DNA from: Microbacterium rhizomatis | Lineage (GTDB): Bacteria > Actinomycetota > Actinomycetes > Actinomycetales > Microbacteriaceae | Assembly: GCF_008710745.1 (NCBI RefSeq) | Contig: NZ_VYSA01000001.1 | Coordinates: forward strand, 1,612,001 to 1,676,000 | DNA length: 64,000 nucleotides | Direction: 5' to 3' | Shown: positions 1-9,016 of the stretch, piece by piece | Position numbering within the stretch: position 1 is the stretch's first letter | Layout of the letters: the number at the start of each line of letters is the position of its first letter | Notes under the pieces: generated by a model | The model's database searches: none | Told to the model about the DNA's origin: nothing | What the model saw: only the letters and a program-made list of their open reading frames with translations | Program-made: the position numbers and the translations under genes

Positions 1-545
1 TTCTTGTCCAACCCGTAAGCGAGGGCCGCCGCCGTCGGTTCGTTGATGATACGGAGCACCTCGAGTCCGGCGATGCGGCCGGCGTCTTTTGTCGCCGTGC
101 GCTGCGCGTCGTTGAAGTAGGCGGGGACGGTGATGACCGCCTCGGTGACCTTCTCACCGAGGAACTTGGCGGCGTCATCGACGAGTTTGCGGAGCACCAG
201 CGCACTGATCTCCTCGGGCGCGTACAGCTTGCCGCGGACCGTGAACCTGGCCTCCCCATTCGGACCGGGCGCGATATCGAATCCCACGGCTTTCGCCTCT
301 TCTTCGACCTCGTCGAAATTGCGCCCGACGAACCGTTTCGCCGACGAGATGGTGCCTTTGGGGTTCAGGATCGCCTGCCGCCGGGCCAACTGTCCGACGA
401 GTCGCTCACCGGTGTCTGTGAACCCGACGACCGACGGGGTCGTGCGCGCGCCCTCTGCATTCGGGATGACTTTCGCCTCGCCCGCCTCCCATACCGCGAT
501 CACCGAGTTGGTAGTACCGAGGTCGATTCCGACTGCTTTGGCCAT
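1..545 (-). CDS. dnaK: Hsp70 chaperone DnaK, N-terminal part (cut by window edge)
   Basis: DnaK is the ATP-dependent cytoplasmic chaperone that folds client proteins together with DnaJ and GrpE. Only the first 181 residues are present; the rest lies beyond the left edge. The protein starts [20 protein letters not shown], the phosphate-1 loop of the actin-like ATPase domain. It continues through [13 protein letters not shown] and [14 protein letters not shown], and reaches [16 protein letters not shown] at the edge. A GAAGGGG element sits a few bases ahead of the ATG. I looked for the HspR-type inverted repeat (HAIR) in the 166-bp gap to the next gene and saw none. The identification is secure. 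Confidence 0.98.
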   Translation of the reverse strand, partial: MAKAVGIDLGTTNSVIAVWEAGEAKVIPNAEGARTTPSVVGFTDTGERLVGQLARRQAILNPKGTISSAKRFVGRNFDEVEEEAKAVGFDIAPGPNGEARFTVRGKLYAPEEISALVLRKLVDDAAKFLGEKVTEAVITVPAYFNDAQRTATKDAGRIAGLEVLRIINEPTAAALAYGLDK

Positions 546-711
546 GAGATGCGCCCCTTCGTGATGTCGTCGTGTCAACCGCCCGACGCGGTTTCGCTGT
601 CTGCGCTTCGGTCGATTGAGCGTCCGCCTCCCTAGCGGCGGTGTCTTCGACCTGGCGAGGCAGAAGAGGTCGGTGCCGTAGCACTGTCGGGCCTGGCCGG
701 GAGCGAGTAGC

Positions 712-2409
712 GTGGACTGCGCGGAGTCCACCAGCATGTGCCCCCGGAGCGAACCAGACCTCGTCGCAAGAACCGACCTCGATGCCACGACACAGTCGGA
801 TCTATACGGCCTCTTCAGAGTGGGCTCGAAAATGTTCGCGCAGCCGACGAGGCAGCGAACCCTCCGGCTCGCAGTTGCCTCGGCGAGGGCGATCTCCGGA
901 TGCACCATCCCCGCCGTGTACGTCGCCGCGGGGGATCATCTTGTGCGGTACTCGGGCAGGGCGAATCGCCGACTGGATTCATTGGTGGATGCTCGTGAAG
1001 GGATAAGCGGCGTCCTTGAGCATGGAAAACCCTGGCGGTACGCGCTCTTCTTCCGCGGGACTGGCAAGGTCCAGGGAGCAATGGTGCTCGACGCCGGCGT
1101 CGAACCGTCGCGTGAAGTGGTGTTCCTACTCGGCGCGCTCGCCGAGCCGACCGGAGCCGCGCTGGCCACGGCTGGACTCATCGAGCGCGAGCGGCGTCAA
1201 GCGGATGAGCTTCGGCAGGTCGGCGAGACTCAGGCGAGTTCGAATCGCGTGCTGGCGGCAACGATCGTGCGCCTGAACTCGCACGGGCAGATTCGAGATT
1301 CGCTCGTCGCCGCCGCCGGCGCCAGCAATGGCGAGGCGCAGATCGTCGAGGCGCTGAGCGCGATCACCCGACGATCGGTTGTGCTGCAGGACTCCTTCGG
1401 CAACCAACGCGCCTTCATCGGCGTCGGCGACTCGCCCGCGCCGTCAAACCTGTATGCCCTCGTCACGAATCTGAGCGCCGCCCTGCTCATGCTCAATGCC
1501 GGATGGCGCTCCACCCGGATCCAGTCGGGCAGGGAGATGCTCGGCGTGATCGGGATCTATGATCCGGATGATGTCCGCAGCGACGACGATCGATTCGCCG
1601 TCGACTATGCGAGTGCGATGATCGCCGTCGAACTGGCCCATGATCGCAGGGTCGCCGAGGTCGAGATCCGGCTGGGTCGTGACCTCGCGGACGACCTCGT
1701 CACCGGCGCCGACGTCGTCGACGCCCTCGCTCGCGCCGAGGCGCTCCATTTCGATCTCAGCCGTTCCCAACGCGTCGTGCTCGTCTCCTGGGAGGACCTG
1801 ACGCCGAACCATGTCGACATCGGCGGCGCGTTGCGGCGTGTACTCGCGACGATGCGGGTGCCCGCCCTCATCTCACGACGACCCGGCATCGTCCTCGCGG
1901 TGGTCGCCGACTGCGATATCTCGAACCTCTACGACATGATGTCATCCACTGTGTCCAGCCCTCGAGGCACGATCGGTGTGGGCGGACGATGCACAACCGC
2001 CGAACTTGCGCGCTCCTTCGCGGAAGCGACCACGGCGTTAAACGTCCGGGTGCGGTCGCATCCGGCATACGGACTGTCAAGCCACGATGATCTCGGCCTG
2101 CTCCGGATCCTCAACTCGTCCGACGGCGGGGTCGAACTTGGACTGTACCTCGACAAATGGCTCGGTGAGCTGGTCCGGCACGACCGTGACCACCACTCCG
2201 AATTGGTCCACACCTTGACCGTGTACCTCGACTCCGGGGGCAATTACGACCGCACCGCGGATGGCCTGATGGTCCACCGCAGCACGCTGCGCTACCGGCT
2301 CAGGCGGATCCGTGAGGTCACCGGGCGTGACCTCACCGACCCGGACTCCCGGCTCAACCTCCACATCGCCGTCCGTGCGCGAGCTGCCCTGGGAGTCAGC
2401 CCGCTCTGA
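712..2409 (+). CDS. PucR/CdaR-type transcriptional regulator with GAF-like region and C-terminal HTH
   Basis: The protein has 565 residues. Its last 60 residues fit the PucR C-terminal helix-turn-helix (HTH_30): [20 protein letters not shown] followed by [17 protein letters not shown]. The middle (about 180-330) looks like a GAF-type sensor domain, followed by a region typical of CdaR/PucR proteins. Such regulators usually control purine, sugar-diacid or aromatic catabolism, but nothing nearby shows the target. The start is uncertain: GTG at 712 gives the longest frame, and an in-frame ATG lies at 736. A -10-like TAGCGT at 708-713 would favour the later start with a short leader lacking a Shine-Dalgarno site. 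The gene is divergent from dnaK. Confidence 0.85.
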   Translation: MDCAESTSMCPRSEPDLVARTDLDATTQSDLYGLFRVGSKMFAQPTRQRTLRLAVASARAISGCTIPAVYVAAGDHLVRYSGRANRRLDSLVDAREGISGVLEHGKPWRYALFFRGTGKVQGAMVLDAGVEPSREVVFLLGALAEPTGAALATAGLIERERRQADELRQVGETQASSNRVLAATIVRLNSHGQIRDSLVAAAGASNGEAQIVEALSAITRRSVVLQDSFGNQRAFIGVGDSPAPSNLYALVTNLSAALLMLNAGWRSTRIQSGREMLGVIGIYDPDDVRSDDDRFAVDYASAMIAVELAHDRRVAEVEIRLGRDLADDLVTGADVVDALARAEALHFDLSRSQRVVLVSWEDLTPNHVDIGGALRRVLATMRVPALISRRPGIVLAVVADCDISNLYDMMSSTVSSPRGTIGVGGRCTTAELARSFAEATTALNVRVRSHPAYGLSSHDDLGLLRILNSSDGGVELGLYLDKWLGELVRHDRDHHSELVHTLTVYLDSGGNYDRTADGLMVHRSTLRYRLRRIREVTGRDLTDPDSRLNLHIAVRARAALGVSPL

Positions 2410-2470
2410 GCTCTCCCGACCGAAGGATGTCGGTTCGTCACGAAGCCCGGCCGCGCGTCGGCGCGCCCTG

Positions 2471-3076
2471 CTATGCCGGCTCGCCTGCCAGCCGCGCGCG
2501 ACGATCCTCTTCACGCTTCGAGTACGCCGCCGCGCGGATCGCTTCGTCCGACTCCAAGCCCGTTCCGAGCGCACCGCCGATGGTCGCCACCGACGCGACG
2601 AACCAGGTGAGCACGAACAGATCGACGTAGCCGAACGATGTGCCGAGCGAATCGCCCATCACCGCCGGGTCGAGAACGAACAGCGCCCGGGCCAGATTCA
2701 CTGCGTACAGGGCGAGATAGCAGATGACGACTCCGACCGTCAGGGTCAGCAGAGTCGAGGTGTTGTACAGGCGGGACCTTTCCCGAGCCTGCGCCGAACC
2801 GTCTTCAGGACGGCCCCAGAGTCCCCCGTCGATCACGATCCAGGTGATCACGATCGCGATGGACGCGATGGTCGCCACCGCGAGGCGCCACCCCGACAGT
2901 GACGCGGCGAGCAGCCACACCGTCGGTTCGATCGTTGCGATCGCGCCGGTTGCCAATGCCGCAACGAGCGCGGACTTGAGCCCTGCGGCCAGCAGCCACG
3001 GACGGTTCGCCAGCACCATGCCCAGAAGCACCCGCCCACGCGCGCTGAGCCCGGGGAGGGGCAGACGCTGCTCTTC
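2471..3076 (-). pseudogene. Truncated second copy of the four-helix membrane protein encoded at 6274-7260
   Basis: This stretch matches the C-terminal half of the intact gene at 6274-7260 at about 85% amino-acid identity by eye, from EEQRLPLPGLSARGRVLLGM to the stop. The shared core includes MVLANRPWLLAAGLKSALVA and VVICYLALYAVNL. The 140-residue soluble N-terminal domain of the intact gene is missing, and homology stops abruptly at 3076. An in-frame TGA lies just upstream. A GTG at 3031 could start a 186-residue product with about four membrane helices. Frame and sequence are well preserved, so a functional membrane fragment is possible. I call it a pseudogene because its 5' half has been replaced by unrelated sequence. 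Confidence 0.75.
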
Positions 3077-3402
3077 AGGTCGTCAAGCAACCGATCGAAT
3101 TGACCTGCACAACGCCAGACATGAACGAACGCATCCATGGTGACTTGCTCCGCGATCGAACGATCGTCCACGATGTGGAGAGCCAAACCGAATGCGTACG
3201 GCGCGACGACGTCGTAGAGGTCGGCCAACGCCGACTCGTCGCCCCCCGCCACTCGGCCCAGCAGGTCTTCGATGGCACGGTCGATGTCCACGACACGTGG
3301 GTGCGAAGAGTCGCCCGCCCCTCCGATCTCGCTCAGCGGCTCGGTGTCGCAGGGCACGCGTGCGAAGGAGGCCCGCGTTCGGCCGAACTTCAGGATTCCC
3401 AC
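3077..3402 (-). pseudogene. 5' fragment of an ECF-type sigma factor gene
   Basis: The frame opens at a GTG (3402) with GGAG five bases upstream. It encodes about 109 residues including DIDRAIEDLLGRVAGGDESA, LADLYDVVAPYAFGLALHIV and the region 2-like EQVTMDAFVHVWRCAGQFD. Sigma-70 region 2 is therefore largely present, but region 4 is absent. At 3076/3077 the sequence passes directly into the truncated membrane-protein copy in a different frame, so translation would run on out of frame to a stop at 2848. This looks like the scar of a deletion or rearrangement that fused two unrelated genes. A working sigma factor is very unlikely. Confidence 0.7.
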
Positions 3403-3563
3403 GATTGCTCCAGTCCCGCGCGTAGCGCTGAGGTGACGGTGGAGTCGACCGGGGACCGGGGGCAACTTTCTCGAATGTAAGCGCACCGGGTCCGAACACG
3501 CAACCCGGGTGCGGGGATGGTCAGAATGTGAGCGTGCCAGCGAAACGGCACCTCATGCGCCTA

Positions 3564-3719
3564 TCAGTCCTCGTCCGTGACGATGGCGTCTTCGGCGGTG
3601 GCCAGCGCTGCGGCACCTTCCTCGGGGGATTCGGCGCCCGCTTCGGCGGCCGAGTCGCTTGAGGAACTCTGATCGTCGTCGGAGTCCTCGGAGTCCGAGT
3701 GGTCAGCGTGAGTGCTCAT
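3564..3719 (-). CDS. Small acidic Ser/Asp-rich protein, 51 residues
   Basis: This short frame reads MSTHADHSDSEDSDDDQSSS at the start and ends TAEDAIVTDED. A good GAAAGG Shine-Dalgarno element lies about five bases before the ATG. The product is strongly acidic, has no hydrophobic stretch and is probably disordered and cytoplasmic. It lies 39 bp downstream of the membrane protein gene at 3759-4304 on the same strand, so the two could be cotranscribed. I do not recognise a family. Support comes from the ribosome-binding site and the position in an otherwise empty gap. Confidence 0.6.
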   Translation of the reverse strand: MSTHADHSDSEDSDDDQSSSSDSAAEAGAESPEEGAAALATAEDAIVTDED

Positions 3720-3758
3720 CGAAGCCTTTCTGTTTGTCGCCGGGAGGGTCGGCCCACG

Positions 3759-4304
3759 TCACCGGTGGGTGAGCGTGCGCAGCAGTCCGGCGATCGGGCG
3801 CTGCTGTTCACCCTGCTGGGCGGCGAGGATGATCAGAACACCGGTGAGGGCCGGGATGACCCACTGCACGACGCGCTGCTGCCGTTGCGCAGATGCGAGC
3901 GCGTCCGAGGCGGTGCGGTCGGCTTCGGTCACGCCTTCGCCGCCCTCGTCCGCGTGTTGCGCGATCTTGGCGCCCAGGATTCCCGCGTACGCGGTGGCGC
4001 CGACGGCCACGGCCGTGACGGCGAGCTTCACGGCTGTGTTCGTGCGCGCTCCGGGCTGTGCGGCGAGTCGGGCCCTGTTTCCCACGATGAGGCCTACGCC
4101 ACCGATGCCGTGCAAGATCAGCGCGCCGACCTGCACAGGCGACCACTTCGCCCACCCGATCGAAGAGAGCTTCAGCCGTTCGGCAGGATCGGATGCTTTC
4201 GCCGTGCCGCCGTTGAGCCCGACGGCACCCATCAGCGTGCCGCCGAACCATGCGGCGAGGCCGAGGTCGTGCAGCGTTCGGACGGTGGTGTTTCGAGCCG
4301 ACAT
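3759..4304 (-). CDS. Membrane protein of unknown function, 181 residues
   Basis: The protein has about four hydrophobic segments: near residues 10-30 (LAAWFGGTLMGAVGL), 55-75 (VQVGALILHGIGGVGLIVG), 90-112 (AVKLAVTAVAVGATAYAGIL) and 143-162 (VVQWVIPALTGVLIILA). A charged loop around 115-140 (QHADEGGEGVTEADRTASDA) separates the last two. A GAGAGGA element lies eight bases before the ATG. The layout resembles small actinobacterial integral membrane proteins without assigned function. It is followed on the same strand by the 51-residue acidic protein. No substrate or pathway can be inferred. Confidence 0.8.
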   Translation of the reverse strand: MSARNTTVRTLHDLGLAAWFGGTLMGAVGLNGGTAKASDPAERLKLSSIGWAKWSPVQVGALILHGIGGVGLIVGNRARLAAQPGARTNTAVKLAVTAVAVGATAYAGILGAKIAQHADEGGEGVTEADRTASDALASAQRQQRVVQWVIPALTGVLIILAAQQGEQQRPIAGLLRTLTHR

Positions 4305-4507
4305 GGTGTCGTCCTCTCATTCGGAGATCCCACCTCACCCCGCGAGGCGGGCATTCGACCCGGGGTTGCGCAACCGAACAGGATGTGCGGGCGCCGACGG
4401 CCCCACTCGCCACCTACCCGCTACCCGGATCGAGCAGCGTGCAAACATCGCGCGGAGAATGTCCAGCCCCTCACCCTCCGGGACCAAGTAACGCTCGCCG
4501 TCGTGGA

Positions 4508-5158
4508 TCAGGCCGAGCGGAACACCTCGACGGTGCGGTGAGGGACGCGCGCAGCGAGGACCAGAGCCAGGACGCCGAGCCCGAGGGTGCGGACAAGAAG
4601 TCCCAGCGCGCCGATGACCATGGCGGCGTTCGCCAACTGTTGCGTGTCGCCGGGCCCCGTGAAGGCGAAGAGCAGCTGAGGGAGCACGCCTGCCGCGACA
4701 GAAGCGATCACCGCCCACAGGGGCGCCCACCGCCACGGCCTCGGGACGACACCGGCTCGGGCGATCTGTACGGCGGCGACGAGGGCCGCGGCGATCGAGA
4801 CGAGGATGTCCACGTAGAAGGCTGCCGTCAGGATGCTCTCCGCCGCCCGATACGCGTCGAGTCCGGCATCGAACGTCGCAGCGTCCATGGTCGGCAGAAG
4901 TGGATTCGCGAGCAGGACGACGAGGGGCCAGAGGGCGACGACGGCGAGCGCGGTCACTCCCAGCGGCCTACGGGCGACGACGCTCGCCTCTTTCGACAGC
5001 CCGAGCGCGAACAGCAGGACCGTCGCGGCGAACACCAGGTCCTGCACGATCCCCGCGACCGGCCCCGCGCCGAAGAGGGAGTACTGCAGCATCCCCAGCA
5101 CGCCGCACAGCACGAGGCCGGTCCCGCCGATCGTCCAGGTCAACGTCACCGGTCGCAT
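4508..5158 (-). CDS. Polytopic membrane protein of unknown function, 216 residues
   Basis: The product is almost entirely hydrophobic, with about six predicted helices: WTIGGTGLVLCGVLGML near the start, IVQDLVFAATVLLFALGL, LGVTALAVVALWPLVVLLA, VDILVSIAAALVAAVQI, WAPLWAVIASVAAGVLPQLL and ALGLLVRTLGLGVLALVLA. I do not recognise a named family. The ATG has no Shine-Dalgarno site but lies exactly six bases after a TAGGGT hexamer, as expected for a leaderless transcript. It is divergent from the patatin-like gene at 5223. The 200 bp between its stop and the gene ending at 4304 hold nothing I can call. Confidence 0.8.
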   Translation of the reverse strand: MRPVTLTWTIGGTGLVLCGVLGMLQYSLFGAGPVAGIVQDLVFAATVLLFALGLSKEASVVARRPLGVTALAVVALWPLVVLLANPLLPTMDAATFDAGLDAYRAAESILTAAFYVDILVSIAAALVAAVQIARAGVVPRPWRWAPLWAVIASVAAGVLPQLLFAFTGPGDTQQLANAAMVIGALGLLVRTLGLGVLALVLAARVPHRTVEVFRSA

Positions 5159-5164
5159 GGTTCG

Positions 5165-5170
5165 ACCCTA
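5165..5170 (-). promoter_or_regulatory. -10 hexamer TAGGGT of a probable leaderless promoter
   Basis: On the minus strand TAGGGT (TAnnnT) ends exactly six bases before the ATG at 5158, so transcription would begin at or next to the A of the start codon. The divergent gene at 5223 has GAGAAT at 5211-5216 in the same -12 to -7 position, giving two back-to-back leaderless-type promoters. Confidence 0.5.
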
Positions 5171-5222
5171 ACGGCTGGGATCGATCGGGCCCGATGTCGC
5201 AGGCGGGGTCGAGAATGGCGCC

Positions 5223-6086
5223 ATGCGGATGACGAAGAGAGCGCTGGTACTGGCGGGCGGCGGAGTCGCGGGCATCGCGTGGGAGACGGGCGTGCTCACC
5301 GGGCTGCAGGACGAGCAACCCGGTCTGATCGAGAGCATCCTGTCGGCGACGACGACGTTCATCGGCACATCGGCCGGATCGACCGTCGCCGCGCAGCTCG
5401 CCGGCGGAACGCCGTTGCCGGAGCTGTTCGATCGACAGGTGTCGCCGGAGTCCGCCGAGCTGAGCGTCGACTTCGACATGCCGAAACTGGTGGCGCTCCT
5501 GACCGGGGCGATGGACGGAGCATCCTCGCCCGAAGAGGTCCGCCGCCGGATCGGGAGGATCGCCGCCGACACCGACACCGTTGCCCCCGCCGCTCGCCGG
5601 GCCGCGATCGACGCGCGCCTGCCCGTGAAGGAGTGGACGGCGCAGCCCCTTCTGATCCCGGCGGTGGAGCTCGAGACGGGCGCGTTGCGGGTCTTCGACC
5701 GCGACTCGAGCGTCGGCCTGGTCGATGCGGTCGCCGCGAGCTGCGCCGTGCCGGGCGTCTGGCCGCCGGTCGACATCGACGGGACGTCGTACATCGACGG
5801 CGGTACGCGAACCAGCGCGAACGCCGATCTCGCCGCGGGAGCCGACACCGTCCTCATCATCGTCCCCAGCGCCGCGATCACCGCGATGGGTCCGGCGATC
5901 AGCGACGCCGAGCTGGCAGCTCTGGCACCGGGAAGAGTTCATACGATCTTCGCCGACGACGCATCGATCGAGGCCATCGGCATCAACCCGCTGGATCCGG
6001 CGACCCGGCCGGCAGCGGCTCGAGCGGGCAGAGACCAGGGCCGGTCGATCGCATCCGAGATCGCCGCGTTCTGGAACTCCCACTGA
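5223..6086 (+). CDS. Patatin-like phospholipase / acyl hydrolase
   Basis: Patatin-like proteins hydrolyse acyl esters of lipids with a Ser-Asp dyad. All signature elements are visible in this 287-residue protein: the oxyanion-hole glycine loop GGGVAG (12-17), the nucleophile elbow GTSAG (48-52, Ser50), and the catalytic aspartate in YIDGG (Asp192). No signal peptide or membrane helix is seen, so it is probably cytoplasmic or peripheral. The ATG at 5223 is preceded by a GAGAAT hexamer at -12 to -7 rather than by a Shine-Dalgarno site. A second in-frame ATG follows at 5229. The natural substrate cannot be told from context. Confidence 0.9.
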   Translation: MRMTKRALVLAGGGVAGIAWETGVLTGLQDEQPGLIESILSATTTFIGTSAGSTVAAQLAGGTPLPELFDRQVSPESAELSVDFDMPKLVALLTGAMDGASSPEEVRRRIGRIAADTDTVAPAARRAAIDARLPVKEWTAQPLLIPAVELETGALRVFDRDSSVGLVDAVAASCAVPGVWPPVDIDGTSYIDGGTRTSANADLAAGADTVLIIVPSAAITAMGPAISDAELAALAPGRVHTIFADDASIEAIGINPLDPATRPAAARAGRDQGRSIASEIAAFWNSH

Positions 6087-6261
6087 CGCGGCGAGCGCGC
6101 CGGGGGACGGACGCCCCCCGTACCTGTCGCCGTCACCCGCGGTCGGACTGCCGGGTCGCGCGAAGCCGGTCGTGAGGCCGCACCGGCCGCACCGGCGCGC
6201 ACGTCAACCCTTCAGACGGATCGACCGCCCACTCGTATGCGGCTACTCGACGGTGCGGGTG

Positions 6262-6267
6262 TACGTT
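6262..6267 (+). promoter_or_regulatory. -10 hexamer TACGTT of a probable leaderless promoter
   Basis: TACGTT lies exactly at -12 to -7 relative to the ATG at 6274. The only purine-rich element, GCGGAG, abuts the ATG and is too close to serve as a normal ribosome-binding site. Leaderless initiation is the simplest reading. Confidence 0.45.
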
Positions 6268-6273
6268 GCGGAG

Positions 6274-7260
6274 ATGGAGCCGATCCGAGTGGGACTGGTG
6301 GCCGACCCGGCCTCACCCACCCACGTGGCGCGCCGGATGACGGATCTGGCGCCGCCGGGGGGCGATGATCGTCAGGGGTGGGACATCCAGCTCGTGAGCG
6401 AGCCGTTCACCCTGGGCTCCGAAGACATCGACACCGCTCTGCGACGGCTGAGGTCCTTGGGCATCACGAGCGAGTGGGACCTCGTGATCGGGGTGACCGA
6501 GCTTCCGCTGCGAGACGATGACGGCCGCTACCTCCTCGCCGCGATAGACCCCCAGCGTCATTCCGCCGTCCTCTCGCTGCCGGCGCTCGGGGGGTTCCGG
6601 GTTCAGACCCGCGCCCGCGAGGCGGTGCGCGGGCTCGTCAGCGGAATGGCCGAACCTGATTCCCGCGAAGAGAAGCGGCTGCCTCTTCCCGGCGTGAGCG
6701 GGCGCGGGCGGCTGCTCCTCGGGATGGTCCTGGCCAACCGCCCGTGGCTGCTCGCCGCCGGTCTGAAGTCGGCACTCGTGGCGGCCTTGGCGACGGGCGC
6801 CGTGGCAACCATCGAGCCGACGGTATGGATGCTCGCGGGTTCGCTGTCAGGCTGGCGACTTGCCGTGGCGACCATTGCCTCGATCGCGATCGTGGTCGCG
6901 TGGATCGTGATCGACGGCGAGTTGTGGGACCGCCCCGAAGACGAATCGACGCAGGCGCGGGCCAGGTCACGCCTCTACAACGCCTCGACGCTGCTGACCC
7001 TGACGGTCGGAGTCGTCATCTGCTACTCGGCCCTGTACGTGGTGAATCTGGCCTGGGCGCTGTTCGTCCTCGACCCGTCACTGGTGGGCGACTCCCCCGG
7101 CTATGGCGACCTGTTCGTGCTCACCTGGTTCGTCGCGTCGGTGGCGACCCTCGGCGGCGCACTGGGCACGGGCCTCGAATCGGACGATGCCATCCGCGCG
7201 GCCGCGTACTCGAAGCGCGAGGAGGAGCGCCGCGCGCGTCTTGCGAACGAGCGCGAGTAG
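6274..7260 (+). CDS. Two-part protein: soluble N-terminal domain plus four-helix membrane domain, 328 residues
   Basis: Residues 1-140 form a soluble domain (MEPIRVGLVADPASPTHVAR at the start, later WDLVIGVTELPLRDDDGRYL). The rest holds about four membrane helices, including LLGMVLANRPWLLAAGLKSA, VATIASIAIVVAWIVI, LLTLTVGVVICYSALYVVNL and LFVLTWFVASVATLGGALG. It ends in a charged tail (AAYSKREEERRARLANERE). I recognise the layout as an actinobacterial hypothetical protein but cannot assign a function. A truncated copy of its membrane half lies at 2471-3076. The start is set by the TACGTT element upstream. Transcription appears independent of the patatin-like gene, 187 bp away. Confidence 0.8.
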   Translation: MEPIRVGLVADPASPTHVARRMTDLAPPGGDDRQGWDIQLVSEPFTLGSEDIDTALRRLRSLGITSEWDLVIGVTELPLRDDDGRYLLAAIDPQRHSAVLSLPALGGFRVQTRAREAVRGLVSGMAEPDSREEKRLPLPGVSGRGRLLLGMVLANRPWLLAAGLKSALVAALATGAVATIEPTVWMLAGSLSGWRLAVATIASIAIVVAWIVIDGELWDRPEDESTQARARSRLYNASTLLTLTVGVVICYSALYVVNLAWALFVLDPSLVGDSPGYGDLFVLTWFVASVATLGGALGTGLESDDAIRAAAYSKREEERRARLANERE

Positions 7261-7432
7261 AAGATCCTAGGAGGCTCCGCCTTCGTCGCGCGGCAGAACC
7301 CGGTCGCTGATGGACAAGGCGGGCATCGATCGGCTCGCCGCGGTCTACGCGTCGATCGATCTGGTGCGCAGGGGCGGGAGGACCCGACCGACCCGTTCGG
7401 CGTCATGGACCTCGTCACCCACCACGATCCCC

Positions 7433-8386
7433 TCAGGCGTGTTCGGGGGCCCTCTCGAGAACCAGGTGCTCGAGGCGTTCCACGTCGGCCGCGCGGCACA
7501 GCTCCGTGGCGGGCATCGCGGCGGTGGCGCTGCCGGCGGCGACCGCGGTACGGAATGCCCCTTCCACCGTGATTCCCTCCGCGAGCCGCAGCACCAGCCC
7601 GGCGAGGAAAGCGTCGCCGGCGCCCACAGCGCTCACGACCGAGACGGGCGGCGTCGCCAAGCGCAGGACGAGCGAGGAGGTCACCAGGAGTGCTCCGGCG
7701 GCCCCCAGAGTGAGCGCGACGATCTGCACGTTTCCGCGCCCGACAATCGACCGGGCCGCGTGTACCTGCTCATCCGGTGTCAGGCTGTGATCCGTGCCGA
7801 TCAGCTCCGCGAGCTCGTCGGCACTCGGCTTGATGAGAAAGACCTTCTCTTCCAGCGCCGCGGTCAGAGCGGGCCCCGACGCATCGACGACCAGCCGAAC
7901 GTCGCTCCCCTCCACGGCGCGCGCGAGTACCGCGTAGAAGTCTGTGGGCGTCCCCGGCGGCAGGCTCCCGCTCGCGACGAGGAAGCCGCCGTGCGGCATG
8001 CACTGCTCGAGCGCGGAGAGGCAGGCCGTCCACTCGGCTTCCTGCAGAGTGGGCCCGGGCAGGATGAAGCGGAACTGTTCGCCCGTCGATCGGTCGGTCA
8101 CGGTGAAGTTCTCACGGGTGCTCTCGGCGATCGCGATCTCCACGCCCGCGACGCCCGCGGATGCGGCCAGCGCATGGTAGGTCGCACCCGTAGGCCCGCC
8201 GAGCGGGTACACGGCGGTGGAGCGACCCCCGAGATTCGCGATCGCTCGGCTGACGTTCACCCCGCCGCCCCCGGGATGCAGTGCTGCCGGTCCGCAACGC
8301 AGCTTGCGTTCGCACACCACGTGATCCACTTCGCTCGACACATCGAGCGCGGGGTTCATCGTCAGCGTCACGATCGGCGTCTGCAC
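7433..8386 (-). CDS. PfkB-family sugar-phosphate kinase (1-phosphofructokinase / 6-phosphofructokinase type)
   Basis: This 317-residue cytoplasmic kinase phosphorylates a sugar phosphate with ATP. It carries the PfkB signatures: TMNPALDVSSEVDHV at the N-terminus, HPGGGGVNVSRAIANLGG (about 37-54) and the C-terminal anion-hole/catalytic motif VSAVGAGDAFLAGLVLRLAE. It starts at a GTG with AAGGAG five bases upstream. It follows the single-domain universal stress protein gene by 64 bp on the same strand and probably shares its promoter with the box at 9017-9030. In Mycobacterium tuberculosis a PfkB-type kinase is part of the DosR dormancy regulon, next to a universal stress protein, and the same pairing occurs here. 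The exact substrate is not certain. Confidence 0.88.
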   Translation of the reverse strand: MQTPIVTLTMNPALDVSSEVDHVVCERKLRCGPAALHPGGGGVNVSRAIANLGGRSTAVYPLGGPTGATYHALAASAGVAGVEIAIAESTRENFTVTDRSTGEQFRFILPGPTLQEAEWTACLSALEQCMPHGGFLVASGSLPPGTPTDFYAVLARAVEGSDVRLVVDASGPALTAALEEKVFLIKPSADELAELIGTDHSLTPDEQVHAARSIVGRGNVQIVALTLGAAGALLVTSSLVLRLATPPVSVVSAVGAGDAFLAGLVLRLAEGITVEGAFRTAVAAGSATAAMPATELCRAADVERLEHLVLERAPEHA

Positions 8387-8450
8387 CGGAGCTCCTTCTC
8401 GTCGGATCGCGCTCGGCGCACGTCCCGCCGTGGGATCGGCGTCGATCCGA

Positions 8451-8954
8451 TCAGGCGGGAACGGAGTGGGCGACCGGCTCCGCGGCTGTCCGGGCGGACG
8501 CGCCGTGCCGGTCGTGGCGGTCGCCGGACGGGTGCATGATCAGCACCGGACAGTGCGCATGCTGTGCGCACGCGGTACTGACAGATCCGAGGAGCATTCC
8601 CGCGAATCCGCCTCGACCACGACTTCCGACCACGAGCATGGATGCCTCCGCGCTCCTCCTGACCAGCACGGCGGCGGCCGGCCCGGCGGCGACGACGCTG
8701 GTGAGGCGTTCGGGAGCACCCGCGGGGAACGCCTCCTCGATCGCTTCGACGGCGATCTTCCGCGCCTCGCTCTCGGGGTCCCACGGCTGGAGGGTCATCG
8801 TGCGGTCGTAGGTGATCGGGAACTGCCACGCCGTGACGGCCTCGATCGGGGCATCCGTCACCGCGGCGAGCTCCGCCGCGTGACGAAGCGCGTCGATCGA
8901 GCTGGCAGAACCATCGACGCCGACGACGATCGGCTTCACGGGTGTCTCATTCAT
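8451..8954 (-). CDS. Universal stress protein, single UspA domain, 167 residues
   Basis: The protein contains one UspA domain: VKPIVVGVDGSASSIDALRH at the start and the complete ATP-binding signature G-2x-G-9x-G-S in VGSRGRGGFAGMLLGSVS, so it should bind ATP. A short His/Arg/Ala-rich tail follows (HPSGDRHDRHGASART). The ATG at 8954 has GAAGGAG about seven bases upstream. It is the first gene of a probable unit with the PfkB-type kinase and has a DosR-like box 62 bp upstream. It is closely related to the protein at 20583-21074 (shared TAWQFP and CAQHAHCPVLIM). Confidence 0.92.
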   Translation of the reverse strand: MNETPVKPIVVGVDGSASSIDALRHAAELAAVTDAPIEAVTAWQFPITYDRTMTLQPWDPESEARKIAVEAIEEAFPAGAPERLTSVVAAGPAAAVLVRRSAEASMLVVGSRGRGGFAGMLLGSVSTACAQHAHCPVLIMHPSGDRHDRHGASARTAAEPVAHSVPA

Positions 8955-9016
8955 GACTGCTCTCCTTCGGGTCGGGTCTTCACACCTCATCGTCCTCACC
9001 ATCGAGGCCTGGTCCA

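Noticed and set aside
546..711. HspR-type HAIR operator upstream of dnaK
   Set aside because: I looked for CTTGAGT-N7-ACTCAAG and saw only partial, unconvincing matches. A TTGACA on the minus strand at 573-578 has no matching -10.
4335..4507. Possible small minus-strand coding fragment (LIHDGERYLVPEGEGLDILR)
   Set aside because: The peptide looks gene-like, but it has no acceptable start codon or ribosome-binding site, and I recognise no family. It could be a remnant.
4250..6175. Long plus-strand open frame of 641 codons across the membrane-protein and patatin-like genes
   Set aside because: It is Arg/Asp/Gly-rich low-complexity sequence antisense to, or out of frame with, well-supported genes. 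It is a typical high-GC artefact without a ribosome-binding site.
7261..7432. Possible gene remnant between the membrane protein and the PfkB-type kinase
   Set aside because: A short minus-strand stretch (VGDEVHDAERVGRVLPPL) looks peptide-like, but stops interrupt it quickly and no start is supported.
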